Positions 1 through 8,372 of a stretch of 14,951 bases of DNA are shown one piece after another (position 1 is the first letter of the stretch; the number at the start of each line of letters is the position of its first letter). The position numbers and the translations under genes were made by a program. The notes below the pieces were generated by a model. The model was not told the DNA's origin and ran no database searches. It saw only the letters and a program-made list of their open reading frames with translations. Source of the stretch: Azophilus sp964348115 (lineage in GTDB: Bacteria; Pseudomonadota; Gammaproteobacteria; Pseudomonadales; Azotimanducaceae); NCBI GenBank assembly GCA_964348115.1, contig CAYGBY010000079.1, positions 1 to 14,951 of the forward strand, given 5' to 3'.

Positions 1-171
1 TTTCAAGCGCCGGCGACGGCGGCAGGGGGGGGCGGCGAAACCCGCATTGTGGAGCTTGCCGATCTGTCGGTAGGCGCCAGCCCTTCAATGGCGGGGAAGG
101 CTATGAGAAGGGATGCGCGGAAGCTAGTGGAAAGGATGGTGAGGTGCTTTTGGTACCCTTGTTCGAGATGA
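1..171 (+). CDS. 3' end of an unrecognised gene (partial)
   Basis: Frame 1 is open from the window edge to a TGA at 169-171 and reads as 56 residues. It begins Ala/Gly-rich, with a run of glycines from an 8-base G tract at 25-32, and continues with a charged, helix-like stretch containing RIVELADL and RRDARKLVERM. Third codon positions are mostly G or C over the first two thirds, which favours this frame over the other two. I recognise no family. It would overlap the antitoxin start by 28 bp, as is common in compact operons. The same-strand frame that runs into the antitoxin gene is also open to the window edge but reads as Cys/Arg/Gly-rich sequence and looks less like protein. The call is tentative because the 5' part is outside the window. 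Confidence 0.35.
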   Translation, partial: FQAPATAAGGGGETRIVELADLSVGASPSMAGKAMRRDARKLVERMVRCFWYPCSR

Positions 172-548
172 AGGAACGGGAAAAAGAACTATGCAGTCTC
201 TCCGGGCCGATACGGTTCCTCTTGAAATTGCTGGACTTCTGGCAACTGGAGAAGCGCGATGCGGTCTGCCTGCTTGGCTTCAACCAAGAGGATGCTGACT
301 ACGTTGCCGGCGTGCTGGAAGGGAAGGAACAGTTCCCCGGACGGCACGTCCGCGATCGGATTGCGCACTTGTTCCACATTCGGGCATCACTGCTGTCGCT
401 GTTTCGAGACCTGAAAATCGAAAATGAATGGTTGCGGGAACCGCATTCATTGCTGGATGGCAAGTCCCCACTGTCATTGCTGCTGAGCGGTTCCATGGAG
501 CGCTTGCTACTCGTACGCGAGTATGTCGATAGAGTCGCGGGAAGGTAG
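144..548 (+). CDS. MbcA/ParS/Xre-type antitoxin (DUF2384 toxin-binding domain)
   Basis: 134 residues. The C-terminal third has the typical toxin-binding signature of this family: WLREPHSLLDGKSPLSLL followed by SGSMERLLLVREYVD (roughly residues 94-130), which matches the family pattern W-L-x-x-P, G-x-S-P-L, G-x3-L-L-x-V-R-x-Y-L-D. The N-terminal part (about 15-75) is helical, as expected for the degenerate HTH of this family. In characterised members the antitoxin neutralises a RES-domain toxin (an NAD-degrading enzyme) and represses the operon. The GTG start at 144 is chosen because GGAAAGGA (129-136) lies 7 bp upstream; the ATG at 168 has no comparable ribosome site. Only a fragment of a RES-like partner follows 2 bp downstream, so this antitoxin appears to be an orphan kept next to the CRISPR locus. 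The family call is firm; present function is uncertain. Confidence 0.8.
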   Translation: MLLVPLFEMKEREKELCSLSGPIRFLLKLLDFWQLEKRDAVCLLGFNQEDADYVAGVLEGKEQFPGRHVRDRIAHLFHIRASLLSLFRDLKIENEWLREPHSLLDGKSPLSLLLSGSMERLLLVREYVDRVAGR

Positions 549-550
549 CA

Positions 551-696
551 ATGCTTGAGAAATTCCCAGCCAGAGCGGTGTCCGCCAAGTATTTCCGCTG
601 GCAAGCATCCCGTCGGATGGTGAGTTGTTGGCTAAACTCGGTCTTGATGCTCAAGGAACCTCCGAACTTCGGCAACCTTGCGCATCCGCCGCGTAG
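551..696 (+). pseudogene. Decayed 5' fragment of a RES-domain toxin gene (tentative)
   Basis: An ATG at 551 lies 2 bp after the antitoxin stop with a strong ribosome site GGGAAGG at 539-545. The first residues read MLEKFPARAVSAKYFRWQAS, like the start of RES proteins (x-Y-x-R-x-x-P-S-R). Soon after, at about 610-620, similarity appears to move to another frame reading GELLAKLGLDAQGTSEL, which resembles the next block of RES proteins; that frame stops at 694-696. The original frame continues without recognisable similarity to a TGA at 740-742. Seen: strong start signal, coupled position, and a frame switch. Known: RES toxins are normally encoded beside DUF2384 antitoxins. Inferred: the toxin gene was inactivated by a frameshift and 3' loss when the cas operon arrived or afterwards. 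No RES catalytic core remains. Confidence 0.4.
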
Positions 697-708
697 TTTC
701 ACCCTGTC

Positions 709-714
709 TATAAT
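709..714 (+). promoter_or_regulatory. Perfect -10 hexamer TATAAT upstream of cas6
   Basis: TATAAT stands 24 bp before the GTG start of cas6, at the head of the cas6-cmr gene run. No good -35 box is present at 15-19 bp spacing (the region is GC-rich CCGCC sequence), and the TG upstream is one base out of place for an extended -10. If used, it gives a leader of about 20 nt. A weak or activator-dependent promoter for the whole operon is possible. Confidence 0.3.
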
Positions 715-738
715 CCGCCCCTACTTGGGTTTGACTGT

Positions 739-1809
739 GTGAAAATGCCGGAAGTGGACGATAGCTGCGCCCTCCCACCCGATGCGCCACGACTCGGCGT
801 CGGCCGCTATCGGCTGCGCTTCCGCGAGACCAACAGACAGCGGGGCAACGGGTCGTTGACCAGCGACTCGCGATACCTGGGTTCCTCATGGCGGGGCGCC
901 TTCGGCCGAGCGCTCCGGGAAACCGTCTGCGTCACCGGGTTGCCCGACTGTGGCGGCTGCGCCCTAGTGGCCACCTGCCCCTACCCTACTGTGTTCGAGA
1001 ACAGGACGCCGCCCAAGGCGCAAAAGCTGAGACGCTACCAGCGCATCCCTAACCCCTTTGTGCTTGAGCCGGCCCATAAGGGGTTTGACGACCAGGATGG
1101 AACCCTCAATCTGGGCGTGACGCTGATGGGCCGGGGCAATGCGCATCTTCCGTACGTTCTGCCCGCACTGGAGCGGGCTGGCCGGAACGGTTTGACAAGC
1201 CGCAGGGTCGCCCTTGAGCTTGTGGACGTTCATGCGGAGAGCCCACCCAAGGGACCTGAGGGAACTAGACCCGGATGGAGACAGGTGCGTACGCCAAGCG
1301 ATGAGCCCCGCAACGGCATACTGCACTTTGCCACCCCTCCTCCCCCGGACATGGTGAAGGTCAGGCTACTGTCGCCGCTGCGCATCAAACGGGACGGCCG
1401 CTTGGTCGGCGTCAAGGCATTCACTTTCCGCGCCTTCGCCGCCAATTTGATGCGACGCATTTCCCTGCTCACCTACTTCTTCGGGGAGACGCCCTATGAG
1501 ACCAACTTTGCTGATGTGCTGGCGCGAGCGGAATCCGTGCCGGTTCGCGATTCCCAGCTTCGCTGGCGCGAACTGCGGCGCCGCTCCACCCGCCAAGATG
1601 CGGAAGTACCGATGGGTGGACTGGTGGGCAGCTTTGAAGTCGCGTCCCGCAGCCTCGGCCTGTTCTGGCCTTGCTTGTGGCTCGGTCAATGGACGCACTT
1701 GGGCAAGGGTTGCACGATGGGCTTGGGGCGCTATGTTCTGGAGACGGCGGAACAGCAACCGGAAGGCGCAGCCAGCCAGTCTGGTTGGGCCACTCCCTGC
1801 CCACTTTAG
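739..1809 (+). CDS. cas6: Cas6 pre-crRNA processing endoribonuclease (PF10040 type RAMP)
   Basis: 356 residues from the GTG at 739 (an ATG at 745 is the alternative; neither has a clear ribosome site). Cas6 cuts the long array transcript within each repeat to release crRNAs. Visible family marks: WRGAFGRALRE at about 51-61; the cysteine pattern C64-x6-C71-x2-C74-x5-C80 ending in CPY, characteristic of this Cas6 branch and possibly a metal site; and the glycine-rich RAMP loop GLGRY at 328-332, preceded by a lysine-containing GKG turn, near the C-terminus. Length fits the family. It heads a same-strand gene run, with 15 bp to the next gene. The repeat at the far end of the window has a hairpin followed by an 8-nt 3' tail, exactly what a Cas6 of a type III system would cut. 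I cannot assign the catalytic residues with confidence. Confidence 0.9.
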   Translation: MKMPEVDDSCALPPDAPRLGVGRYRLRFRETNRQRGNGSLTSDSRYLGSSWRGAFGRALRETVCVTGLPDCGGCALVATCPYPTVFENRTPPKAQKLRRYQRIPNPFVLEPAHKGFDDQDGTLNLGVTLMGRGNAHLPYVLPALERAGRNGLTSRRVALELVDVHAESPPKGPEGTRPGWRQVRTPSDEPRNGILHFATPPPPDMVKVRLLSPLRIKRDGRLVGVKAFTFRAFAANLMRRISLLTYFFGETPYETNFADVLARAESVPVRDSQLRWRELRRRSTRQDAEVPMGGLVGSFEVASRSLGLFWPCLWLGQWTHLGKGCTMGLGRYVLETAEQQPEGAASQSGWATPCPL

Positions 1810-1824
1810 GAAACTGGCGTCGTT

Positions 1825-3060
1825 ATGATGGATGACAAACAACGCGCAGCCGCGCATGTGGAGCCGTTGACGAAGGCCCCCCAAGATTATCCGCGTCGCC
1901 TGCTGCTGGCCGTAGCCGGCCTCACCCCGCAGATTCTCACCGAGACGCTCTATGCTTTGGCCGTGCAGCGCAAGCCCAGCTTCGTGCCCACTGAAGTGCG
2001 GCTTATCACAACGGAGGAAGGCGCCCAACGGGCGCAGCTATCCCTGCTGCACCCGGATGCCGGCCATTTCCAGCGCCTATGCGCCGACTACGGCTTGGCT
2101 GACATCACCTTTGGCGCCGAGCAGATTCATGTGCTCGAAGGCGACCGGGGCAAACCATTGCAGGACATCCGCAGCCCGGAAGACAACACTAGGGCGGCCG
2201 ACGCCATCACGGAGATCGTGCGCGGCCTGACGCAGGATGAGGAAGCCGCCCTGCACGTATCCATTGCGGGTGGACGCAAGACCATGGGGTTCTATCTTGG
2301 CTACGCGCTGTCGTTGTACGGTCGCCAACAAGACCGTCTTTCCCACGTTCTGGTGAATGCGCCCTATGAGGCCCACAGGGACTTTTACTATCCGACCCCT
2401 AGAAGCTCCCTGATCCACGATGACAAGCGCCGCCGTCACTACGACGCCAAAGACGCCGAGGTGACTTTGGCGGAAATCCCCTTTGTGTGTCTGCGGGACG
2501 GACTGGACCGGGCGCTGATGGATGGTCGGGCAAGCTTCTCGGCGGCTGTGCGGGCGGCCCAAAGGGCTCAAAGGGCTCTCCCGCCCCAGATCCTGGAGCT
2601 GCATCCGGCAAACTGCATGGTTTGCGCCGGTGGCGAGTCCTTTTCGATGCCGCCTTCCCACTTCGCCCTCTATTGGATGCTGGCTGATCGTGCGCGCTTG
2701 GGCCAACCGGGTTTTCACTGGCGCGACGGCGCGGATAAGGTGTTGGAGTACCGCAAGCGTTTGGTTGGCGACTTCTCAGGCAGCTACGAGAGGGCTGAAG
2801 AACTGCTGAAAGGCCGTTTCAGACCAGAAAACTTCAATCCGATGAAGTCCCACATCAAACGCTGCCTTGAGCAACAACTGGGAAAAAGACGTGCCGAACC
2901 CTATCTCATCACCCGCTTGGAGCCCATCCCCAAAACCCGCTACAACCGCTTCGGCTTGAAACTGCCGCCTGACGCGATAACAATCGTCCAGCAAGGGGAC
3001 GGGGGCGGCAACCTTGCGGGGACGACAAGCGGGGCTGATTCCAGCAATGATGGAGGATAA
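1825..3060 (+). CDS. CARF protein, NE0113/TIGR02584 family (annotated as CRISPR ring nuclease Csm6)
   Basis: 411 residues. The N-terminal half is a CARF domain, the sensor fold for cyclic oligoadenylate. It opens RRLLLAVAGLTPQILTETLY and contains the conserved ligand loop HVSIAGGRKTM at 144-154, followed by GFYLGYALSLYG and a YPTP motif, all typical of the NE0113 family. The C-terminal half has a CxxC pair (about CMVC) and MPPSHFALYWMLAD, then a segment resembling a winged helix: FNPMKSHIKRCLEQQLG at 337-353 and RYNRFGLKLPP at 372-382. I see no R-x4-6-H HEPN motif, so it is not a clear RNase. Roles that fit: a ring nuclease that switches off the signal, or a ligand-dependent DNA-binding sensor; the second is inference. 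The last ~25 residues are Gly/Ser/Asp-rich. Ribosome site TAGGAAA (1807-1813) overlaps the cas6 stop; ATG 1828 is an alternative start. Confidence 0.88.
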   Translation: MMDDKQRAAAHVEPLTKAPQDYPRRLLLAVAGLTPQILTETLYALAVQRKPSFVPTEVRLITTEEGAQRAQLSLLHPDAGHFQRLCADYGLADITFGAEQIHVLEGDRGKPLQDIRSPEDNTRAADAITEIVRGLTQDEEAALHVSIAGGRKTMGFYLGYALSLYGRQQDRLSHVLVNAPYEAHRDFYYPTPRSSLIHDDKRRRHYDAKDAEVTLAEIPFVCLRDGLDRALMDGRASFSAAVRAAQRAQRALPPQILELHPANCMVCAGGESFSMPPSHFALYWMLADRARLGQPGFHWRDGADKVLEYRKRLVGDFSGSYERAEELLKGRFRPENFNPMKSHIKRCLEQQLGKRRAEPYLITRLEPIPKTRYNRFGLKLPPDAITIVQQGDGGGNLAGTTSGADSSNDGG

Positions 3061-3083
3061 GGACGACTAGGGACAGGTTGCGT

Positions 3084-4217
3084 ATGGCCGTGCAAACCAT
3101 GAAATATGAGGTCAAGTTCCTCACTCCCGCCTTTCTCGGCAACGCTGAGCAGAGCGGCCAATGGCGCACACCGCCCTTCAAAGCCCTGCTGCGGCAATGG
3201 TGGCGGGTGGCGGTGGCCAACGAGGTGGGCTACGATCATAAGAGGCTCCGAGAGCGGGAAGCCAAGCTGTTTGGTCACGTTTGGCCGGAAGAGGATGTGG
3301 ATGGGAAGGGGCAAAAGCAGAAGGTGGCTGCCCGCGCCAGCAAAGTGCGCTTGCGGCTGGATCGATGGTCGCCTGGGGAATTGACCACTGGAATGTGGCC
3401 CTCGAATGACTTCCACAAGGTGCAAGTACGGAGTGACCTGTATTTGGGCTTTGGTCCCGTCCTAGCGTCGAGCAAAAACGAGCGCCGAAGCGCCCCCCAC
3501 CTCGCCCATGACGCGATCGGGCCGTCGCAGAAAGCAACGCTGGATATTTTGGCGCGAGGCTGTGGTGATGAGGAGCGACGTCTCATCGACGCCATGCGTC
3601 TTGTCCATCTGTTCGGCACCCTAGGCTCCAGAAGCCGCAACGGCTGGGGTTCGCTGCACGCCAAGCTGGAAAAAGCCGACGAGCGGGAACCCACGGACCA
3701 ACTGCTAGCCCGCGTCACACGATCACTCGAACAATCTCTAGGCATAGACTGGGCGAGCGCGTTGGGCACTGACAGTAAAGGGCTGCTGGCTTGGGTAACC
3801 AAGAAGCCATTGGATAGTTGGATGGACGCAGTTAACGAATTCGCACGAATACTCGTCGAGGTCCGCCGCAAGGCGAAGGACTACAAACCTAGTGAGCGGA
3901 GCAATGGTCTGAACGGCATTCACTTGCTTGGCTATCCTGCTGGCGGAAAATGGAGGCTGGATAGCTGGGGGGTTGATCAGCGCCTCGCCAGCCAGTTGAG
4001 ATTCAAGCTGGTTTCTTTGGATGAGCGCCTAGTGGGGATGGTGTTCCACATGCCTTGCAGCGTACCAGAATCGCTAGTCGCCAAACTGAGTACCCAGGAT
4101 CGTACCTGGCTGTGCAACAATCAGATCCCTGTTTGGCGGAAGATTCACGGAAAGCTCGACACCATGGCGGGCTTGCATCGACTGGACGGGTCAACCTTGG
4201 CTCGCGTTGAAGAATGA
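3084..4217 (+). CDS. cmr1: Cmr1, type III-B RAMP subunit at the 3' end of the crRNA
   Basis: 377 residues from ATG 3084; GGGA at 3070-3073 serves as ribosome site. An in-frame TTG at 3078 would add two residues and ATG 3099 would remove five. The start region carries the strong Cmr1 signature LTPAFLGNAEQSGQWRTPPF (13-32) followed by KALLRQWWR, and the RAMP glycine-rich loop is FGTLGSRSRNGWGSL at 177-191. Cmr1 caps the 3' end of the crRNA in the Cmr complex and takes part in recognising target RNA. Order cmr1-cmr2-cmr3-cmr4-cmr5-cmr6 downstream agrees with a complete III-B operon. Its stop overlaps the start of cas10 by 4 bp (ATGA), which indicates translational coupling. Confidence 0.92.
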   Translation: MAVQTMKYEVKFLTPAFLGNAEQSGQWRTPPFKALLRQWWRVAVANEVGYDHKRLREREAKLFGHVWPEEDVDGKGQKQKVAARASKVRLRLDRWSPGELTTGMWPSNDFHKVQVRSDLYLGFGPVLASSKNERRSAPHLAHDAIGPSQKATLDILARGCGDEERRLIDAMRLVHLFGTLGSRSRNGWGSLHAKLEKADEREPTDQLLARVTRSLEQSLGIDWASALGTDSKGLLAWVTKKPLDSWMDAVNEFARILVEVRRKAKDYKPSERSNGLNGIHLLGYPAGGKWRLDSWGVDQRLASQLRFKLVSLDERLVGMVFHMPCSVPESLVAKLSTQDRTWLCNNQIPVWRKIHGKLDTMAGLHRLDGSTLARVEE

Positions 4218-7195
4218 GCGGGACGATGGACGACATCTTCTGGCAAACCAAGCTCCACGCCCGCTTGCACGATCCAGCGGAGAAGGCGTTGGCGCTGCTC
4301 CGCGACCCCGCTGAGCAGGAGGGCGGCACACCGCGGGCGTTGCACGAATTGCTCTTCAAAGAAGGCATCCCCAAAGACGTGCGCCGCAACGTCGAGCAAG
4401 CGGATTGGTGGGCCTCAGCGGCGGATCGACCCCAGTGGCCCGACGCCCACTGGACGCAGGTGCATTGGATGAACGAGCCAATTCTCATCCATCCACTTAC
4501 TGGCGAGGAGTTTGACCTGAAAACCCTCGCCAAAACGGGCATCTGGGACATCAAGCAACACAGCTTTGACCGCCTGTCCCGCCTGAAGGTGAAGGATGGC
4601 GATGGGGTGGACTGGCGTCGGACTTTGATGGCGTTTTGGCGCTTCGGGCCGGAACTGGCTAAGGACAGGGATGAAGGCGGCCTAGGGAAGCTGTGGCCAC
4701 TGCTGCCAGCCGACACCCGGGTGCCGGATCACGCCATCTGGGACCATTTGGACTTGACCTCCGCGTTCGCCGGCGCTTTCGCCCATGGTGGTGAGCCCGC
4801 GTTGCTCTCCCTTACCCTGGGTCCGGTGCAGGGCTTCATCGCGGCGGCCCGCACCACGTCGGATCTGTGGGCCGGCTCCCATCTGCTGGCCCGCCTGTCG
4901 TGGCAGGCCATGAAGGTGGTTTGCGAACGACTGGGGCCGGACGCCATCCTGTTTCCTCGCCTGCGCACCCTGCCCCAAACGGACCTCTGGCTGCGCGATG
5001 AGGTTGGTTTGCCCCGAGAGTGGTTTGAGTCGTGCAAATGGGCCAAAGACAAAACCGACGCCAATCCGTTATTTGCGGCGGCTTTGCCCAACCGCTTCGT
5101 AGCCTTGGTGCCGCAGGCCGACATCCCCACCTTGGTCAAGTCGGTCAAAGAATCAGTGCGTGATTGGCTGCAGCAACTTGGCCGGCAGGTGGTGCAACAA
5201 CTTCTTGAGGCTGCTGGGTTGCCTAACGACGAAACCGCCTACTGCCATCGCCAAATGAATGAGCAGCTTGAAGGTTTCCCGGAGGTGCATTGGGCCGCAG
5301 CGCCCTTCTGCCTGATTCAAGCGCGCAATAAGAGTAAGGACGCCGATTTGGACACTTCCAAGCTGTCCAAGGCGATGGCGCCCTTCTTTGGCGAGGCGGC
5401 TGAACCTGGTTTTCTCGGCGGATGTGTGTGGAAGGTGCTGCGAAAGGGTGTACAGCTGGACGGTGCGGAATTCTACGCCCCTAATCCCGGTGTGCTCTAT
5501 CCCGCCATACACGAATTGGCCGAGCGCACCCTAGCCGCCGCCAAGTCGGTGCGCGCCTTCAGGCAACGCGAAGAAAATGGCTGGCGATGCTCCCTGACCG
5601 GCGAAGTCGAGTGGCTCACCACCGACCCGGCGCAGCTTGACCGCTCCTACCGCGCCCGCAATGACACTTTGTGGGCCAAGGTGGCCAAAAAGAAACCGTC
5701 TTGGGCCAAGAACGGCGAACACCTTGGGGCGCTCGCCGCAGTCAAGCGCCTGTGGCCCACATTGTTCGCGAAAGAGGTGGGGCGGGCCACAGGAAACAGC
5801 GTTTCGGATGGACAGGTGGACCGTTTTGTGGTCTCCACCCACACCATGGCCCTGGCCTCGAATCTAGCAGCGCTGCATAAGGCGTTGGAGGATGAAGCCA
5901 ACAATGAGGATAGGACGCGGATCGAAAGGCTAGTAGCAAGGGAAGATCGTGCGCCCGCCCTGCCCCGCCGACTGGCGCATTTGCGGGGGACCTTGGCCGC
6001 CCGAGTTCCAGCCGCACTGGATCGGTTGCGGGAGGACGACGAAGGGGAGGAGGGACTCCACCGCCTCGAACGCGCTCTCAAGAGTGTTCTCGGCCACGAG
6101 CCCGAGGCCTACTACGCCCTACTGCTGTTCGACGGCGACCGCATGGGGCGCATCCTCTCAGGTGATCGCGATCATGCGATCAGCTATTGCGCTAGCTTCC
6201 ATCCAAAGGTGAGAGAGCATTTCGGTGCAAAAGACTCGAAAAACGCTACGCTGCAGCAGTATGTTGAACAGAAGCGGGCCATGTCCCCCAACCGACATCT
6301 CGCCATTTCAGGGGCGCTGAATGACTTTGCCCTGCGGGTGGCGCCCCATGTGGTGGAATGGGAGCACCACGGTCGAGTGATCTACGCCGGTGGCGACGAC
6401 GTGTTGGCTATGCTGCCCGTGATCGATCTGCTGCCCGCCATGCGGCGCCTGCGGGAGGCCTACAGTGGTGAGGCGCCGGCTGCTGGGGGCGCCGATTGGC
6501 GTTCGGCGATGAAAACGAAAGACAAGTTGGTGTGCAGGAGTGGCTTCGCCTGCCTGAACAAAAAGCTGATGCGCATGATGGGCGGCGCCACGGGCAGTTG
6601 CGGCGCCGTGGTCGCCCACCATCAAACGCCCTTGAGCACTGCGCTAACGGAGTTGCGGGCCGCGGAACAGCGGGCGAAGAACGAGGGTGGTCGGAACGCT
6701 TTTAGCCTGTCGGTGCTCAAGCGCTCCGGCGGTGATTTGCGCCTCGCTGCCAAATGGGACAACGCGATAGGCATCCTAGCGAACTTCCGCGAGTTTCTCG
6801 CCCAGCCGCAGAAACCCCGCCAAACCGCGCCCAGTAAGTCGGAGGACGAGCAAAAGCAAAATCCGCACAAACCCCCAAAGGTATCCCACCGCGCCGTTTA
6901 CAACAGTGCTGCCTGGCTGAAGGATCTTCCTGACGACGCCGACACCGACATGCTGGGACAACTCCTTGGATACCAGCTAGAACGGCAGGCAGCGGGCGAC
7001 CTGCGTACGAAAGCAGGACCCCTTGCGCACCAATTGGCGAAGCTCGCTGTGAAACAAGGAGACAAGCCCAAGGGCTGGCTGGTCAACTTCCTCAACGTGG
7101 CGGAGTTCCTAGCCCGTGCATCCCGTTCGCCACTTGGCGATGACGGAAACGCGGTGGCCCGCCCAGCCAAAGGTCGGCAGCAGAACGGAGCCTAG
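4214..7195 (+). CDS. cmr2: Cas10/Cmr2, signalling and nuclease subunit of the type III-B complex
   Basis: 993 residues, normal to long for Cmr2. N-terminus: KLHARLHDPAEKALALL with the HD dyad at H19-D20, the short HD form seen in Cmr2. First palm-like domain: LSLTLGPVQGFIAAAR near 200-211 with DLWAGSHLLARLS following. Second, catalytic palm: LLFDGDRMGRILSGD (D640-G-D642) and YAGGDDVLAMLP with G726-G727-D728-D729. The intact GGDD predicts cyclic oligoadenylate synthesis from ATP when target RNA is bound; the HD dyad predicts DNase potential. A Pro/Lys/Gln-rich linker (about 863-890) precedes the C-terminal helical domain. The gene starts inside the cmr1 stop (ATGA); ATG 4226 (MDDIFWQTKL) is an alternative. 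A CSLTGE motif, like the zinc-binding segment of relatives, occurs mid-protein but with only one cysteine. With two CARF proteins nearby, the signalling output should be functional. Confidence 0.95.
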   Translation: MSGTMDDIFWQTKLHARLHDPAEKALALLRDPAEQEGGTPRALHELLFKEGIPKDVRRNVEQADWWASAADRPQWPDAHWTQVHWMNEPILIHPLTGEEFDLKTLAKTGIWDIKQHSFDRLSRLKVKDGDGVDWRRTLMAFWRFGPELAKDRDEGGLGKLWPLLPADTRVPDHAIWDHLDLTSAFAGAFAHGGEPALLSLTLGPVQGFIAAARTTSDLWAGSHLLARLSWQAMKVVCERLGPDAILFPRLRTLPQTDLWLRDEVGLPREWFESCKWAKDKTDANPLFAAALPNRFVALVPQADIPTLVKSVKESVRDWLQQLGRQVVQQLLEAAGLPNDETAYCHRQMNEQLEGFPEVHWAAAPFCLIQARNKSKDADLDTSKLSKAMAPFFGEAAEPGFLGGCVWKVLRKGVQLDGAEFYAPNPGVLYPAIHELAERTLAAAKSVRAFRQREENGWRCSLTGEVEWLTTDPAQLDRSYRARNDTLWAKVAKKKPSWAKNGEHLGALAAVKRLWPTLFAKEVGRATGNSVSDGQVDRFVVSTHTMALASNLAALHKALEDEANNEDRTRIERLVAREDRAPALPRRLAHLRGTLAARVPAALDRLREDDEGEEGLHRLERALKSVLGHEPEAYYALLLFDGDRMGRILSGDRDHAISYCASFHPKVREHFGAKDSKNATLQQYVEQKRAMSPNRHLAISGALNDFALRVAPHVVEWEHHGRVIYAGGDDVLAMLPVIDLLPAMRRLREAYSGEAPAAGGADWRSAMKTKDKLVCRSGFACLNKKLMRMMGGATGSCGAVVAHHQTPLSTALTELRAAEQRAKNEGGRNAFSLSVLKRSGGDLRLAAKWDNAIGILANFREFLAQPQKPRQTAPSKSEDEQKQNPHKPPKVSHRAVYNSAAWLKDLPDDADTDMLGQLLGYQLERQAAGDLRTKAGPLAHQLAKLAVKQGDKPKGWLVNFLNVAEFLARASRSPLGDDGNAVARPAKGRQQNGA

Positions 7196-7200
7196 GCGCC

Positions 7201-8370
7201 ATGCATCGAACGCAACAATTCATCGAGCCGCTGGATGTGCTCTTCCTGCGCGGCAACAAGCTGTTTGGCGACCCCGGCAGCTTTGGCGACAGTCTGATGC
7301 CGCCTTGGCCTTCCGTAGCCGCTGGCGCTCTGCGTTCCGCTCTGCTGTCGCACAAAGGCATTGATCCGGTTCGTTTTGGGCGGGGTGCGGTAGAAGATGA
7401 CGCGCTCGGCACGCCGGACAACCCAGGCCCGTTCGCCGTCACCGCCTTCCATCTCGCCCGCAGGACGAATCAGCGTGTCGAGCCCCTGTTCCAACCGCCC
7501 GCGGACCTCATCGTGAAGAAGCGCGACAAGGATGGCCTACTGATGGCGCAGGCGCTTCGCCCCGTTCGGCTGGACGAACAGGTGCTCGGTTCCCTGGCAA
7601 CCAAGCACATCCCCATACTTGGTGAACAGGAGCGGGGCAAGCCTGACCGGGGCTGGTGGCTAACAGCGGAAGGCTGGCGGCGGCATTTGAATTGCGACAG
7701 GGTTGAGCCAGAGCACTTGGTGCCGCAGGAGCGCCTTTGGAGCACCGAAACCCGGGTTGGCGTTGGTTTGGACGCCACCCAGCGACGGGCGGCGGATGGC
7801 CAGCTATTCAGCATGACCGCCGTGTCGCTGCGCCAAGCCGGGCAAAGTGGCCATGGCTGCGATGTCGGGTTCCTCGCCGAAACCGTCGGCGCCCAGTTCC
7901 CGCAAACCCTCGCTCTACGTCTTGGCGGCGATGGCCGCTGCGCCATTGCAAAACAGGTGATGGTAAAAGTGCCGCAGATCGACCATGAAACCATCGCCCG
8001 TGAGGGCCGTTGCCGTCTGGTTCTCACTGCCCCAGGCATCTTCGCCGACGGCTGGCGGCCCACGGGTACGCAGGTTGATGCTGATGGGAACTTGCTCTTC
8101 AGTCTGCATGGCGTGAAGGCGCACCTCACTTGCGCCGCCGTCCCCCGGGCCGAAACGGTTTCGGGTTTCGATGTGGCGAAGGGGATGCCCAAACCGGCGC
8201 TTCGCGCCGCTCCCATCGGCAGCGTTTACTGGCTGGAAGGCGTGGAAGCAACACCGGACGCGCTTCGCAACCTTGCGGCCCACGGCCTGTGGTCCGATCC
8301 GGTGGAAAATCCCCAAAGACGCGCCGAAGGCTTCAACCGATTTGTCTTCGGTCGCTACCCAAAGGAGTAG
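7201..8370 (+). CDS. cmr3: Cmr3, crRNA 5' tag-binding subunit
   Basis: 389 residues. The N-terminal pattern FIEPLDVLFLRGNKLF and GSFGDSLMPPWPSVAAGALR (about 26-45) is diagnostic for Cmr3, as is the C-terminal GFNRFVFGRYP preceded by PIGSVYWLEG. In the Cmr complex Cmr3 pairs with Cas10 and holds the 8-nt 5' tag of the crRNA, here predicted to be AUUAAGAC from the repeat at the right end. The start ATG is 5 bp after the cas10 stop, with CGGAG at 7186-7190 as ribosome site. Its own stop is followed 2 bp later by cmr4. Confidence 0.93.
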   Translation: MHRTQQFIEPLDVLFLRGNKLFGDPGSFGDSLMPPWPSVAAGALRSALLSHKGIDPVRFGRGAVEDDALGTPDNPGPFAVTAFHLARRTNQRVEPLFQPPADLIVKKRDKDGLLMAQALRPVRLDEQVLGSLATKHIPILGEQERGKPDRGWWLTAEGWRRHLNCDRVEPEHLVPQERLWSTETRVGVGLDATQRRAADGQLFSMTAVSLRQAGQSGHGCDVGFLAETVGAQFPQTLALRLGGDGRCAIAKQVMVKVPQIDHETIAREGRCRLVLTAPGIFADGWRPTGTQVDADGNLLFSLHGVKAHLTCAAVPRAETVSGFDVAKGMPKPALRAAPIGSVYWLEGVEATPDALRNLAAHGLWSDPVENPQRRAEGFNRFVFGRYPKE

Positions 8371-8372
8371 TC

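Noticed and set aside
3..143. Antitoxin gene extending left to the window edge in the same open frame
   Set aside because: The translation is Cys/Arg/Gly-rich with no family pattern, and the GTG at 144 has a good ribosome site.
551..742. A 63-codon frame as a complete small gene
   Set aside because: Only the first ~20 residues look like a protein family; the rest shows no pattern and similarity seems to switch frame, so it is treated as a relic.
1825..3060. HEPN RNase active site in the first CARF protein (R...H in RPENFNPMKSH)
   Set aside because: R and H are nine residues apart, outside the R-x4-6-H spacing, and the region fits a winged-helix pattern better.
8130..8372. Long N-terminal extension of cmr4 in an open frame inside cmr3
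   Set aside because: It reads as Arg/Pro-rich shadow sequence of cmr3; the Cmr4 signature begins at 8373, where a strong ribosome site (AAAGGAG) is correctly placed.
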